Positions 44,585-56,339 of a DNA stretch of 64,000 bases are shown piece by piece. Within the stretch, counting starts at the first letter, position 1; each line of letters starts with the position of its first letter. A program made the translations under genes and the position numbers. The stretch comes from Circinella umbellata. Taxonomy: Eukaryota; Mucoromycota; Mucoromycetes; Mucorales; Lichtheimiaceae. The notes under the pieces were generated by a model. It did no database searches, was not told the DNA's origin, and saw only the letters and a list, made by a program, of their open reading frames with translations. The DNA is taken from the NCBI GenBank assembly GCA_025093555.1, contig JAIWNF010000082.1, positions 62,001 through 126,000 of the forward strand, in the 5' to 3' direction.

Positions 44585-46067
44585 TTATTTTTTCAATGAT
44601 AATTCATCAATACAACGAGCGCATTGACAATCAAAATAATAATCCTGTTTTAATTTTTGACGTCGAGCAGATACCGGTAAAGATGAGTCAATGTAAGATA
44701 TAGTAAGTGGGTCATCTGGATTGACTTGTTGAACGGTTCGGATTAGCATGGACCTAAAATTCCCACGCGTTTGAGAAAATACATCAGGATAGTAGTAACG
44801 TTGGATCACCTGTTCTGGATTTTTTGGATCTGGTATGGTTTCTTCTTTTCGTTCAAATTGTTCCAATGTATTTTGATCCTCAGTAATTTGTTCTGCTTCA
44901 CAATTGTTATTACAATCATGGTTAAATAAAGATGCTATTGGAAATAATGCTATAATAATAATAAGTAATTTCATTTTTATATGTAATAAAGATATAAATG
45001 AGATAACTAAAAAAACACCCTATCATTAAAGCCTTTATAATAAATACCTCGTCCAACGGGTTCACCTTTATTCTTATTATCACTGAGATAAATGCCAAAG
45101 CTGTTGGATTCAATTTTTGAAATAAGATGCATGATATCTTCTGTATTATCATATTTACCCACGAGTTGTTTTTCTAAAAATTGCTGAGTTCGGTACCAAT
45201 CTTGTTTGACAGGTTGGGACCAATCATTGTAATGTGATTCTAAAGCTGTCACTTGTTCAAACGTGGATGATAATATAACGATATCAGCATTCTCTTTGTC
45301 ATTGTTGTTATCGTTACCACCCTTTTCAAAAGATGAAGACGATCGTGTTGACATTTGTTCTTTTTCTCGTTGCCAATAAATTAATAAAACTAGTTTTGCA
45401 ACACTTTTTTCATGTCGATCCACTTTTTTTAAGGTAGCCAATTTACGTAATGCGGAACAAATCCACAAGGGTGTTAATATACTACTCTTATTACTGGTTG
45501 TAGAAGAAGAAGAATGATGATTTCCTTGTTCATAACATTCTTGACTACAAAAATAAACTTGATCACATCCATGACAGTGAAGTGAAAAGAATCTTGTCGG
45601 ATGAACACATAAACATCTCGCACAGATTTTCTTCTTAAAGCTATCCAAAACAGCTATTATTATTATTATTATTTATTATTGTTGTTGTTGTTGTTTATTA
45701 GTCAATTTGTTGTTGTTGTTGTTGTTTTCCCTTTTTCTTCTAACATGTAATATAATTATTGGAACGTACGAACCTGAAGCGTAAGGATATACCTGTTGTT
45801 GTTAAATAAATGTAAAGTAAAACAAAAAAGTAGTGTAAAATCCAAACAAATATAAAATTTATCAAATTGGGTAGAAATATTAATTTTATTGGGAAAAGAT
45901 CAAATCCCCAATCTGGCTATTAAAAATAGTATTATTATTCTTACATGAAATAAAGTAGTATTTGTAGATAACGCGTGTTTTGCAACAAACTCGCGTCCTT
46001 TATTAGGAGTTACCCGAACATTGACATTAGCTAATGAATTAAAAGACAATGATTCAACTGTTGACAT
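44585..46067 (-). CDS. SET/MYND protein, four exons
   Basis: Exons 46067-45945, 45792-45774 (19 bases), 45653-45048 and 44949-44585 agree in phase and give 370 residues. The SET start VRVTPNKGREFVAKHALSTN leads into a MYND finger CARC...CHGCDQVYFCSQEC. The SET C-terminal part reads ALFPIASLFNHDCNNNCEAE, then DDPLTISYID and the post-SET CQCARC. The usual NHSC is NHDC here. The donor used after exon 3 (G|GTATTT at 45047) restores ALFPIASLFNHDC; reading through would stop early. Size and architecture fit SMYD proteins. It is convergent with TAF1, only 124 bases apart, so the 3' UTRs probably overlap or abut. Substrate unknown. Confidence 0.85.
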
Positions 46068-46291
46068 GAATTCTTAAAAGTTTGAAATTTATAATAAATA
46101 AAGTAGGTTGGGGATTTTTTTTTTTTTTTTATTATTTGTAAAAAAAAAAAAAAGAAAAAAAAAAAAGAAATATATTATAATAAGGTGAAGTGAGTGAGTG
46201 GGTGAGTGAGTTTAGGGAGGAAAGAAAGGGTATAGGTGGATAATTAAAATTCAAGTTCGCTACAGGCAATTGTAATTAGTTGTCATTGTTG

Positions 46292-47503
46292 TCAATACAG
46301 CTTGCAAGTAGTAAAATTTTTTGTATTGCCGACAGGTGTAAAAGCCGATTTTCTTCGCGGCATTGCTAATGTTGATGATGAGGGTAATGATGGATAATGG
46401 TAGTAATAACTATTATTATTGAGTAATGAAGAAGGGGTGCTGGCAGAAGCAATAGTTGTAGTAGTAGGTATTATTATTGAATTAGATGCTAATGATGATG
46501 ATGTTTCTTTAGTAATAGATGTACTACTATTAACAGAATTAAACGTGGTTTGAGATAGCACCGGTGGTAATAATGTGGAGCCAACGAAAACCGTCGATGA
46601 AACATGATTGCTATTATATAGACAATAGAATGAAATTTAATTAACTTAAAAACATCTGGCATCACCATATAGAAAATGTAGGGGAGTTACCTGTTACTAT
46701 TATCATTATTATTATCATGATGGTATTTCTCGTGTGTGTTTAAAGATGCTTTTCCTGTAAATGCCCTGGGACAAAGTTTACAGTTGTAAGATGAAACTTC
46801 ATTTCTATTATATAGACGATAGAATAATTTTCAAATTAGTTAAAAAGATTTGACATCGATATGAAAAAAAAAGGAAGAGCAGGGGGGGGATTACCTGTTA
46901 CTATTTTCATTACTCTCAATATGGTGTTTCTCATGTTTTGATAATGTTGTTTTTCTTGTAAATGCCTTGGGACAAAGTTTACACGTGTAAGGTCGATAAC
47001 CAGTAATATGAACTCGACGATGTCTTGCTAATGATGAAGACTATACAATTTAGTGTTGTTATTAATAATTTGGTAAAAACAAAAATGGAAAATAATGACA
47101 CTATAATGCATGATTCGTAGCAGTAGTAGTAATAGGGAAAAAACTAATTTACATCTGCAAAAGATCGTCTACAGGTTTCGATTTCACAAACATGAGGTCG
47201 TTCACCTGTATGTGTTCGTTTATGCACAGTTTTCGCTGACCGTTGAATAAACTGCTTATTGCATCCAGGCCAATCACAGGTAAATGGTTTTACGCCTGTA
47301 TGAATCCTTTCATGACGTTGCAAGTCAGAACGACGTAAAAATGCTTTTTTACAATCAGGCCAGGGACATATATTTTGACGTTCATGAATATTAGTTGATG
47401 ATGTTGCTTTAGTTATTTTGGTATTATTGCTCGATTTAGTTGATGATAACGTTGATGATGATAACAGTGAAGTAATATTATAAAGTGGCTGAGTAACATT
47501 CAT
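46292..47503 (-). CDS. C2H2 zinc-finger protein with five fingers
   Basis: Four exons (47503-47153, 47040-46895, 46804-46691, 46610-46292) give 309 residues. Three fingers with CxxxxC spacing come first ([30 protein letters not shown]), with TGEKP-type linkers (HTGVKPF, HTGERPH), followed by two CxxC fingers ([21 protein letters not shown] and [21 protein letters not shown], each shown for comparison). Finger 3 is split by the first intron. The last two fingers and the introns after them are clearly related copies (see findings). The C-terminal 100 residues are Ser/Thr/Asn-rich. It is presumably a sequence-specific transcription factor; the Cys spacing of the first fingers resembles GLI/ZIC/Zap1-type fingers. 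No specific orthologue can be named. Confidence 0.83.
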
Positions 47504-49400
47504 TATTTAATTAGAGTTGATGATTAATATTTATTAAAGAGTAAGAAATAAAGAGAAAAGAGAAAAGAAAGAATAGAACTTGATTCTTATTTATTTATAG
47601 ATTTTCAATGGAAAGAAAAAAAGTAGCTTAATAAGGAAATACAGGGTTGATCACAGGATCAACTTAAAAAAGAATATTATAATACGCTTGACGTATGTGT
47701 TTCAAGTTTTTTTTTTTTTTTTTATCAGTGCGGTAAACAAAGTGTTATATTCTTGATTGGTTTGTGGTATTATGTGATGTGTTTTGTGTTTATCTCTCTG
47801 GCTAATAACTGCTAAAATTACGTCTTGAAAGAAAATATCTTTCTTAACTTTCCAACAATAACAAAACCTATAAAGCCCCAAGGCCTTTTCTACTATATTT
47901 TATGATGATAAAATATGTACGTATGATATATATAATTATCGAATGCCACAAGTTGAACGCCTTCTTATTCTCCCTTTTCTTTTAAAAAAATAAATAAATA
48001 AATAATAATGCATATAAAACGTTTTAAATACAAAAAGGTCATGGGGGGAAGAGGGAGAGGAAAGAAGGGATCAGATTAATTTGGCAGAGTTGACGATAGG
48101 GTCCCACATATAAAACAAAGAAAACAACTTTTGCTAGTTGTATCCAAACAGTAACAGCGCACGAGGGCGTAAATGACGAAATGAGATTATTCTTTGTATC
48201 GTATAATATATACAAAAACAAACAAAGGCCCGTGCATGTAACACAACGACCATCTCTCTTTTTTATTTTTTCTCATTTCATTGATGAGTAACTTCAAAAA
48301 CCAAGACAGCAACAATCCAAATTTTTAAATATCTCAACGAACGAATAGTTTTAGTAGAAGTAGGGATGATGATAATGATGGTTATGAGTAATAAAAGAAA
48401 AGGGAAAGGATGTCTAAACAAATAACAGAGAATGGGATCACCAAAAAACAACAATAATAGAAAGAAAAAAAAAGGAGGAATTGTTGATGTATATAATAGT
48501 ATAATATCCATAAGTAATATTAAATTATGGTTTGTATCGGCTTTACCATATTAGACAAGGAAAGGCGTTTAGTTGTACAATCTACCCATTATTCATTATA
48601 TTGATGATGGATGTTGACGATCCTTTCCCAAGTCTTTTTTTTTATCTTACGTATCTTTCAAAAAACATTTTAAACTGTTCTTATGTACGTAGTATTTCAA
48701 ATATATCAACATGGTATGAATCTTTGCTACGTACTCCATGTTTACATACGTACATGGATATGTAGATGGATTTAAGAATAATTACTATATATATATTTAT
48801 ATATTTATAGTAATAATAGACATAATGTAATATACTACATCTTGTTTCATAAATATTTAGATAAACCTGTTTGCGACACCTAGTTACATATGATATTATA
48901 ATTATAATTACGTACCTTGTATATATTTATTATTATTTAGAAATCCATGATCATACAAATAAACAAAAACTGCTGATCCATTTAGTGTCAAGCTTTTTTG
49001 TTTTTTTAAGTAAATAGCTATTATTCTTATGATCATCCATCATGATTTTTTTCTAAAAAAAACATGATATTCAAATGTAGGCGGCATTATTGCATGAGTA
49101 ACACATGTCCTATCAAACATTTATTATAGCAAAGATAGTAATATGAAATACTATCACATAAATTATTACATTAACAAAGAGTAATATCTATGCATCCTCT
49201 TTAATAAAAAAAAACTGGTGCTATCTCTATTTTCATTGTGGTTTAAAATGGGTATATCTTTATTTCTTGCTATTATCAAGTAATGAGCGGGTCTGTTCCG
49301 GGGAATTTGTAATACAGCTTTTTTTTTTTGACAACAAAAAAAAGTTATTTCTTTTTTTCGCTTGTTAACTCCATCTAAATAAAAAGTCAAATTTATATAC
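47504..49400. promoter_or_regulatory. Divergent intergenic region, no gene seen
   Basis: 1.9 kb between the five-finger C2H2 gene (minus) and a coiled-coil gene (plus). It holds A+T-rich and poly-T tracts (for example 47709-47724) and no supported gene. Both promoters lie here; no specific factor site was recognised. Confidence 0.45.
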
Positions 49401-50765
49401 ATGCCTTCCGCCTTTTATACAGCATGTAATCCATTTCATCATGCCATTCATCATAATCATGTTAATCATATAACTCTGTCACGTTGGCATCCAATGTATA
49501 TACTTATAGAATGCTTTTATGATGCATTTACGCGTGAACAAGGTCCTTTAAAACAGCGTAATTCTCACTTGTTAAAACAAATGAAACGGTCCAAGTATAA
49601 TCTTCAACGCGTCATTGATCAAGTAATGAAAAATCAATTGGCACTTGAGCAACTTGAGCATGGTATTGATGATCACGATGAAAATGTAGATTCAGACACT
49701 ATAGCAACCCGTTCATATACCCGACAACAGCGACAACAACAAAAGGGGGAGAAAGTTATAGTTCATAAAAAACATGGATGTGATGAATATCATGATGACG
49801 ATGACGACGATTATACCAATGATGATGATAATTCTAGGAAAATTAATAATACCAGATTAGAAAAAAAGATACTTGAAAAATTACAATACAATCATCAACA
49901 AAAATTGGATATAATAATACAAGAACATGAAGATGTTCTACGTCAATTGACACAACAATATGATGATATAAACAAACGATTACAACGAAAACATCAACAA
50001 GATATAGATAGAACTGAACAACGATATGAACAACAATTAAATGATCAAGAACAAGAATATCAACAACGACTTGCTTCATTAGAAAAACAATTAGCTGATG
50101 AGGCTTTAAGGAAACGACAATTGGATCTATTAATGAGAGAAAATGGGGATGAGATAAAAAGGATTACATCTGAATTAGTTCATCAACATGATAAAGTCGC
50201 TCAGTTAGAATCAAAATTAGCATATCAACCTCTTGTTCATGATGCCATTGTTCAAACGGATATGATAATAATAAAAGAACACGAAGAGCAAGAAGAAGAA
50301 AAAGATGAAATAATAAAAGATATTATTGAAAACAATAGTGTGGAACAACAAAAAGAACAATATGAAAGAGAAATAGAACAGTATAAACAACAATTACAAG
50401 AATTACAAGAATCATTGGATGATCAAGAAGAACGATGGCGACAAAAAATAAAATTTTATCGAAATCAAGTAGATACTAGAATGCAACAATTTTATGAACA
50501 AGAATATATGGTATCAAGATTACAAGATCATCTACAAATTATTAAAGAACAATTAGATCAAAAAGAACAACAAGATAATAAACGTGAAAAAAGATTATTA
50601 GATTGGATGGATATGGTACAACAATTAAGAGAAGAAAAAAAAGAATTACTTGGTCGATTATTATATTATCAACAAGAACAACTTGATCATCAACATCAAT
50701 ATCCTTCACTTGGTCAATACAATAATCATAATAATAATAATATTACTGCTACTACTTCAACATAA
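49401..50765 (+). CDS. Coiled-coil protein, unrecognised
   Basis: Single exon, 454 residues. The first 80 residues include SRWHPMYILIECFYDAF followed by a basic helix RNSHLLKQMKRSKYNLQRV. An acidic Asp-rich insert spans about 125-150. From about 155 to 430 nearly the whole protein is a Gln/Glu/Arg-rich coiled coil with heptad character (for example LQELQESLDDQEERWRQK). It ends with an Asn/Thr tail. It is likely a structural or adaptor protein (cytoskeletal, Golgi or spindle-pole type), but no family motif identifies it. It is convergent with the BABAM1 homologue, 123 bases apart. The start could lie further downstream (Met32), since the first 30 residues are His/Asn-rich. Confidence 0.72.
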   Translation: MPSAFYTACNPFHHAIHHNHVNHITLSRWHPMYILIECFYDAFTREQGPLKQRNSHLLKQMKRSKYNLQRVIDQVMKNQLALEQLEHGIDDHDENVDSDTIATRSYTRQQRQQQKGEKVIVHKKHGCDEYHDDDDDDYTNDDDNSRKINNTRLEKKILEKLQYNHQQKLDIIIQEHEDVLRQLTQQYDDINKRLQRKHQQDIDRTEQRYEQQLNDQEQEYQQRLASLEKQLADEALRKRQLDLLMRENGDEIKRITSELVHQHDKVAQLESKLAYQPLVHDAIVQTDMIIIKEHEEQEEEKDEIIKDIIENNSVEQQKEQYEREIEQYKQQLQELQESLDDQEERWRQKIKFYRNQVDTRMQQFYEQEYMVSRLQDHLQIIKEQLDQKEQQDNKREKRLLDWMDMVQQLREEKKELLGRLLYYQQEQLDHQHQYPSLGQYNNHNNNNITATTST

Positions 50766-50888
50766 CATACGGTTGCTATTATTATTATTATTATTATTAT
50801 ATTGGAATAGTAATCTAAATACGCTTTTAATCTTTTTTACATATACCCTTATTATCTTCCTCTCCCCACTTCCGCCGTTTTGATTTTA

Positions 50889-51155
50889 TCAATCTGATAA
50901 ACAAATTGTTTCAGTTTCTTGATTATATAAAGGATTTTGTTCATCTTGTTGGTTTTTTAAAGTAAAAACATCAATAATACGTTCTTGATCTCCTCTTTGA
51001 AGTGGATGAGCTGTTAATTGAGCCATAACTCTTGTTAATTGACTTTGTCCTAGTTTACCAAATTCAAAAAACCAACTTGATACATTGGGTTCAAGATCTA
51101 TCCAGTAATCATATACAGTCTATTTATATACTTATTAGATTTAATTTTATGTTAT

Positions 51156-51193
<38 letters not shown>

Positions 51194-52033
51194 GTTCATA
51201 AACTACCTGACAATCAGTTTCTTTTGGAGGACCATGAAGAAATAATAAATCAAATGTAAAATTTGAATGATTACGCATCCAATCATATTGAGTGTGAATA
51301 GAATCAGGCATAACATTCGTTCGTCCATAAAATATCATGGCATGAATAAATCGATTATTTTCTTCTTGTACTTTAATTATGGCTTTATCATGAATAGTCT
51401 TGAACAAACTTGTGGTATCTAAATATATTTATATATGTATACTTATTATTAGTTTGTGCATATAAGATAATGAGATATGAACTAGACCCACCAAAAGTTG
51501 AACAATATTCTTGTATAGAAAGACTTTCAAGACTTTTATGAATGATATTTGAATCCGAAGTAAAACCCATAATCTATTATTTCTTTAATATATTAATATG
51601 TAATATAATAATATCTACTTTATGTTATTACCCAATATGCTTTCTCCATCATGCCAATAAAACCATAAGTATCGTTAGGTGCTAAAACACGATTCATGGA
51701 AATATATCGTTTAATTTGATATATAACTGTATCCAAACGTGATCTTTTTTTATATGTATAATAATTAATTTTAAAGTATATATTTTATAGAGGTATTATT
51801 ATTATTATTATTATTATTACCTTGGTTCAGTTAATTGTTGATTAACTCCACCATCAATAGATGGATAAAGCATTTCATTCATTTCACCAGAAACATCAAT
51901 ACAAAAGATCTAAAAGAATTTTATATGAATACATTTCATGAGTTTTATCTTTCATTCTTATTTTCAATTGTATAAATGAAAAGAATTTTAATACAATTTG
52001 TCTAGGTAATGCTCTTTGCAACTGAATAGACAT
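50889..52033 (-). CDS. BABAM1: BABAM1/MERIT40-like protein (BRISC / BRCA1-A subunit)
   Basis: Six exons (52033-51995, 51909-51821, 51743-51632, 51573-51492, 51418-51207, 51119-50889) give 254 residues. The VWA-like fold starts PRQIIFCIDVSGEMNEM, aligning with the PEKIIICLDLS start of BABAM1. MGFTSDSNIIHKSLESL, then HAMIFYGRTN with HSNFTFDLLFLHG, and the ending MAQLTAHPLQRGDQE match BABAM1 landmarks, especially AHPLQR. In animals it is the integrity subunit of the BRISC and BRCA1-A K63-deubiquitinase complexes. The donor TTT G|GTGGGT at 51491 and the in-phase first exon of 13 codons were needed to restore the fold. Human BABAM1 is 329 residues; this one lacks the N-terminal disordered tail. 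The intron at 51120-51206 contains a (CT)n run. Confidence 0.78.
51159..51191. repeat. (CT)n microsatellite in BABAM1 intron 5
   Basis: About 16 CT units (GA on the coding strand) in the 87-base intron, taking up over a third of it. Confidence 0.9.
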
Positions 52034-52226
52034 AATATAATAGAAAAAGCTAAAGAAATTTTTTATTGTTATGATAAGAGAGATAGAGGGAGGGAGGGAG
52101 GGGAGTATATATATACGATGCTATAATGATGATAAAATGATGACAGTGATTTTTTTTAATACATAACATACTACTACTACTACTACTAAAAGAGTTACAA
52201 CAATGGATAGATATAATATATGATTA

Positions 52227-55018
52227 TTAAAAAGTTGAAGAAGATGTTGATGATATTGAATTGTTGCAATTAGAATTATTTAAGATTGTATTCTTATTTG
52301 TTGAATTTGTTGTTTGTGGATTTACAGCACACCTAATAAAATATAATATGAGTTTTTTGTTTTTTTTGTGTAATGAGAAAAAACCATCTCCCCCCCCCCC
52401 TCTCCAAAAGGATACTTTACATCCAAATTCGAGTTTTATAAACTTTAAAAAGTTCACGGACCAATTCTCGAAAATCAATACGTCTTTCAGCAATAAAGTA
52501 AAATGTTAACTTACGACGATCCCTATTATAAATATATAAAAAGAAATTTTATTATAAGATAATCAATATATATATAGATAGATAAGGATAAGTAATTAAT
52601 CTTCTTACCATTGATATTCAGCATCTACTACATCCATACGTAATTTTCTCTGTTTAATCTTTTGTTGACATACAGATAATGCACTTTGTTCATCTTGATT
52701 TTTTAATAAAAGTTGATTTACTTCATCTGATTGTGCAAGACGATATATTTGTTTTATATGTTGACTATTGTTGTTTGTATTAGCTAGAGTATCGTTTGAT
52801 ATTAGTTCTGTTGATGCTGATGATGATGATGATAATATACCACTTGTTGTTGTTGTTGTTGTTATAATATCTGAAGAAGATAATGAGGATGATGATAATG
52901 GTGTATCAGATTGATTATTACTATTATTGGTATTTTTATCATTATTATTATTATTACTACTACTCTTTTGTGATTGGAGTAATGTCACCTGTTCAATAGA
53001 CAAATTATTCATTGCTACTTTTCCTAGATCTTTCCCACGATCTGCTTCTACAATCACCAAGTCACCAATTTTAGGTCGAATCATGTTATTATTATCAGAT
53101 ATATAAAAGAAATCAGTTCGTCCTGCTTTAAATTCTATCATATACAATATATTTTCTTTATTCTTTTCTGTACTTGTTGATTTCTGTTTTGGTTTTGAAA
53201 TGGCTGCTGCAACAATATCAGCTGTTGTCATTGTTTTTGTCGTTTTTGTTGTTGTAGAAGATACTTGTTTTGTAGAAGAAGATAAGATAGGATTCTTTGT
53301 CGTGTTTGAATTTGAAGAAACTAAATTTTGGTTATCCTCTTTTTTATCATTACTATCATTATTGGTGTTTTTCGTTTCTGTATTTTCAATAGTAGAAACA
53401 GAATCAATCATTGGACTCAAAGCAGAAGAATCTTTTGTTGCTGTAAGTTGTTCTTCTGGCACTTTTTGTAAATTTGAAGGAGGAATATAACTAGTACTAT
53501 TATTACTACCAATAATACTTTGTGGTGATAATGGAATAGATGGCGAAGGTAATGGTGATGATTGTTGTGATTGTTTATTTATGGTAAAAGCAGTAGTATC
53601 CAATATGAAAGGTGGAGGTAATGATAATTCCATATTACCAACAGGTGTAGGTGGTGGTTGTAAAGGAAAATTATGACTAGAACCTACACTTGCTGTAGAA
53701 GATAATGAATTTCTTCTATGTTGCTGATGATATAAGTATGGATAACTATAAATATTTTTTAACACCCCCCCCCAAAGAAAAAGTATAATTAATACTTGTA
53801 AAAAGCCAATCAATTATTAGATTTACCTCATATCAGAAGAAATTGTAACAGGGTCAGAAAATGTAAAAGGTTGTGAAGCTCTTCTTTGATGTTGTTGTTG
53901 TTGTTGTTGAAATAAATTTGAAAATCTAGTTCCACCAGCAGTAGAAGTATCATTACTAGTAGCAGTATTTGTTTCAAAGAGAGGTGGATATCTTTGAAAA
54001 TAATCTTCATAAGGTTGTTGTTGGTGTTGTTCAGATCCTCGACGTAATGGAGGATGTCTTGTAGTTGATATTGTATTTGTTGTATTTATTGTACGCGGTA
54101 ATGGTGTCAATGGTTGAGAAGAAGGTGGAGCAGGTTGTAATACCAATGGTGGCCAAAATGATGATGAAGAAGAAGATGGAGTTAATGGAGAAGTAGGTGA
54201 GGGGTTTATTCTTCCCATACTATTAAATGATCCACCAGATGATTGTGATCGAATACGTATACGATTTAATTGAATATCCAAATCATTTGTTTTATTATTA
54301 ATATTAGATTGTTGTTGTTGCGAATGATTTACTGTTTTTCTTGTTGCTGTTGTTGACATTTTATCATTATCATCTTCTTCTTCCATAGTTGTATCTAATC
54401 CTCTTGAATTACTGTAGTATTCATAACCAAAATTAGTTGGATCTTGACCCATTGAGAATGAAAGACTTCGAGAACGAGGTTGATAATATGGATGAGAAGA
54501 AAATAATGGTGATGGTGGTGGTAAATGATGAGGATGTTGAGAATAATGATTTGATGAAGAAGTTAATTCAGTAGATGAATCATTAAAAATAGATGGACCT
54601 TCCCATTGAAATGCACCACCAAAAGAAGGCCAATCAGATGATGTAGATGATGATGATATAGACCGTCGTCGATCTTTTGTTTCTACTTGTTCTTGTTGTA
54701 ATAATAATTGTTGTTGTTGTGTTGTTTCTTCAATAGTATTTTGTCGAGGTGGACTACCCACTATTTTCCAGGTTTTATCCATTTGTTGTTGTTCAGTTGT
54801 AATTGTTTGATCACCATCATGATTCTTATTATTATTACTACCATCATTCTTTTTATTATTGTTGGCATTATTATAACTTATTTTAATGTTTTTGCCCTTT
54901 TATTTATTTATATAATACTTACAGAGCTCCAAGAAGCCTATGAATATAAATAATCTCTTGTTAATGGTTAAGAAGGATTAAAGAATATTATTAATTGACT
55001 AACCTGATGAGCCATCAT
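52227..55018 (-). CDS. PSP1: PSP1 C-terminal domain protein
   Basis: Six exons (55018-55004, 54937-54923, 54848-53827, 53745-52609, 52522-52421, 52332-52227) give 798 residues; the two 15-base first exons and the third acceptor are the least certain. Most of the protein is low complexity, with Ser, Asn, Gln, Thr and Pro runs. The conserved PSP1 domain starts at [15 protein letters not shown] with [18 protein letters not shown]. It continues after about 120 residues with [12 protein letters not shown], then the ending [22 protein letters not shown] and YKTRIWM (quoted in parts). In yeast PSP1 is a cytoplasmic Asn/Gln-rich protein found as a suppressor of DNA polymerase alpha mutants; its molecular role is unclear. 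The domain is split by an inserted Ser/Asn/Thr-rich region (encoded about 52780-52990). The stop is 193 bases upstream of the BABAM1 start. Confidence 0.87.
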
Positions 55019-55736
55019 CTTTTATGATTTATATTATTTTCTCTCTTTTTTTTTTCTTTTTTCTTTTTTCCTTTTGTATATGTAAGTGTATGCGAAATAA
55101 AAGAAAGAAAGAAACTTATCACCCGCCGTGTGAGATAGAAAATAAAGTAGGTTGCATGAAAAAAAAAAAAAAAAAGTTAAGGTGGCACCACTTTAAAACA
55201 ATCCAAACACTAACTCAGACCATAACTTATCTTGCGAAAAAAAAAAAAAACTTACGCGTTATTTTTTTTAAAGGGATTGAGTAGTTTTTTTGTTCTTATG
55301 AATTGTTCTTATAAATACATATAGAAGAAAACAAAAGAGAATTATTTTTCTTTTCAAAAGTACATTTCATATATTGAACAATTGATTCCCTTCTCAATGT
55401 GAAAAAAGAAAAAAAAAAGAAAAAATGTGTTACGTTTTTTTTTTATGCGTTCTTTAGTTTTTATGGGGGAGGAGGGGTTAAAGTATATAAAAGGTTTTAG
55501 AATGAGTAAAAAAGAATAAAAAGGAATACAAAAGTAAAAAAGAAAGAAAAGGAAAAAGAAAGAGAGAGAGAGTGTGTGTGTGTGTGTGTAAAAAAACCAT
55601 TCACACACACACACACATGTACATGTATACAGAGAAAAAGATGTTTATGCTCTGTATAATGTAAATGCAAGTCCATGTGTCCATAAGTGAATGAGAGGGT
55701 GGGTTGGGGGGTATAAATAGAATTTATAGTAAATTT
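55019..55736. promoter_or_regulatory. PSP1 upstream region with simple repeats
   Basis: About 720 bases containing poly-T/poly-A tracts, a (GT)n run near 55572-55588 and a (CA)n run near 55603-55616. The PSP1 promoter and the SNL1 3' UTR lie here. No gene seen. Confidence 0.45.
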
Positions 55737-56204
55737 TTAAACTAATTTTTGTTTATATTCATCCACACGATCAAAATCAATTTGAATTGATTGAATAATA
55801 CGTTTCTTTCTATCTTTTACTTGTTGCATTAATTCTTCTTCAAAAATCGTTGTGACTATATCTTCTTGTTCATTATTTTGAGATAAAAGAATAGCATCCT
55901 TGGGTCTTATAGCATCAATTCTTTCCAATAATTGTAATAATAATTCATTCGATTGTGCTAATATGTATTCTTTCTTCTTTTTATCAATGTCTTCATTATT
56001 AATATTATTGGATAAATCTGTTTGAATCTTTTGTTGATCACGTTTGATTTGTTGTAATAATAAATAAGCTTCTTTTTGACCTAATCTTGCACGTTTTCTT
56101 CTTTTCATTTGTCGATCATTTTGTATTACATAATATGTTGTTGCACTGATTATAGTTAAAATTCCTATACAACTAATTAATATTTTGGTTTCTTTTTCGT
56201 GCAT
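55737..56204 (-). CDS. SNL1: SNL1-like membrane-anchored BAG-domain protein
   Basis: 155 residues, almost the length of yeast Snl1 (159). An N-terminal membrane helix ILISCIGILTIISATTYYVI is followed by a basic stretch (RQMKRRKRAR) and then a BAG-type three-helix domain: ELLLQLLERIDAI, RKKRIIQSIQ and FDRVDEYKQ, where the RK..II..IQ pattern is the Hsp70-contacting helix. Snl1 is an ER/nuclear-envelope Hsp70 nucleotide-exchange factor that also associates with ribosomes. An upstream in-frame ATG would add 28 very hydrophobic residues; the internal Met (MHEKETK) was preferred because it reproduces the Snl1 layout. It sits 135 bases downstream of LSG1 on the same strand. Confidence 0.82.
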   Translation of the reverse strand: MHEKETKILISCIGILTIISATTYYVIQNDRQMKRRKRARLGQKEAYLLLQQIKRDQQKIQTDLSNNINNEDIDKKKKEYILAQSNELLLQLLERIDAIRPKDAILLSQNNEQEDIVTTIFEEELMQQVKDRKKRIIQSIQIDFDRVDEYKQKLV

Positions 56205-56339
56205 TATTATTATAAAAAGAGGTATCAAAAGTAAAAGAAAAAAAAGAAGATCGGGTTGAAACCAAAATGAAAGAACCAAAAAAAACATTTGTTAAGCGGA
56301 GATTTATTATTCAAGTCACTCTTTTTTATTATTTATAAA

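Noticed and set aside
48278..48765. Short frames on both strands in the 47.5-49.4 kb intergenic region
   Set aside because: Hydrophobic low-complexity translations of A/T-rich DNA, no exon partners, no conserved words.
55354..55614. Minus-strand frame starting MCVCEWFFYTHTHT
   Set aside because: Generated by (CA)n/(GT)n and poly-A/T tracts; low complexity only.
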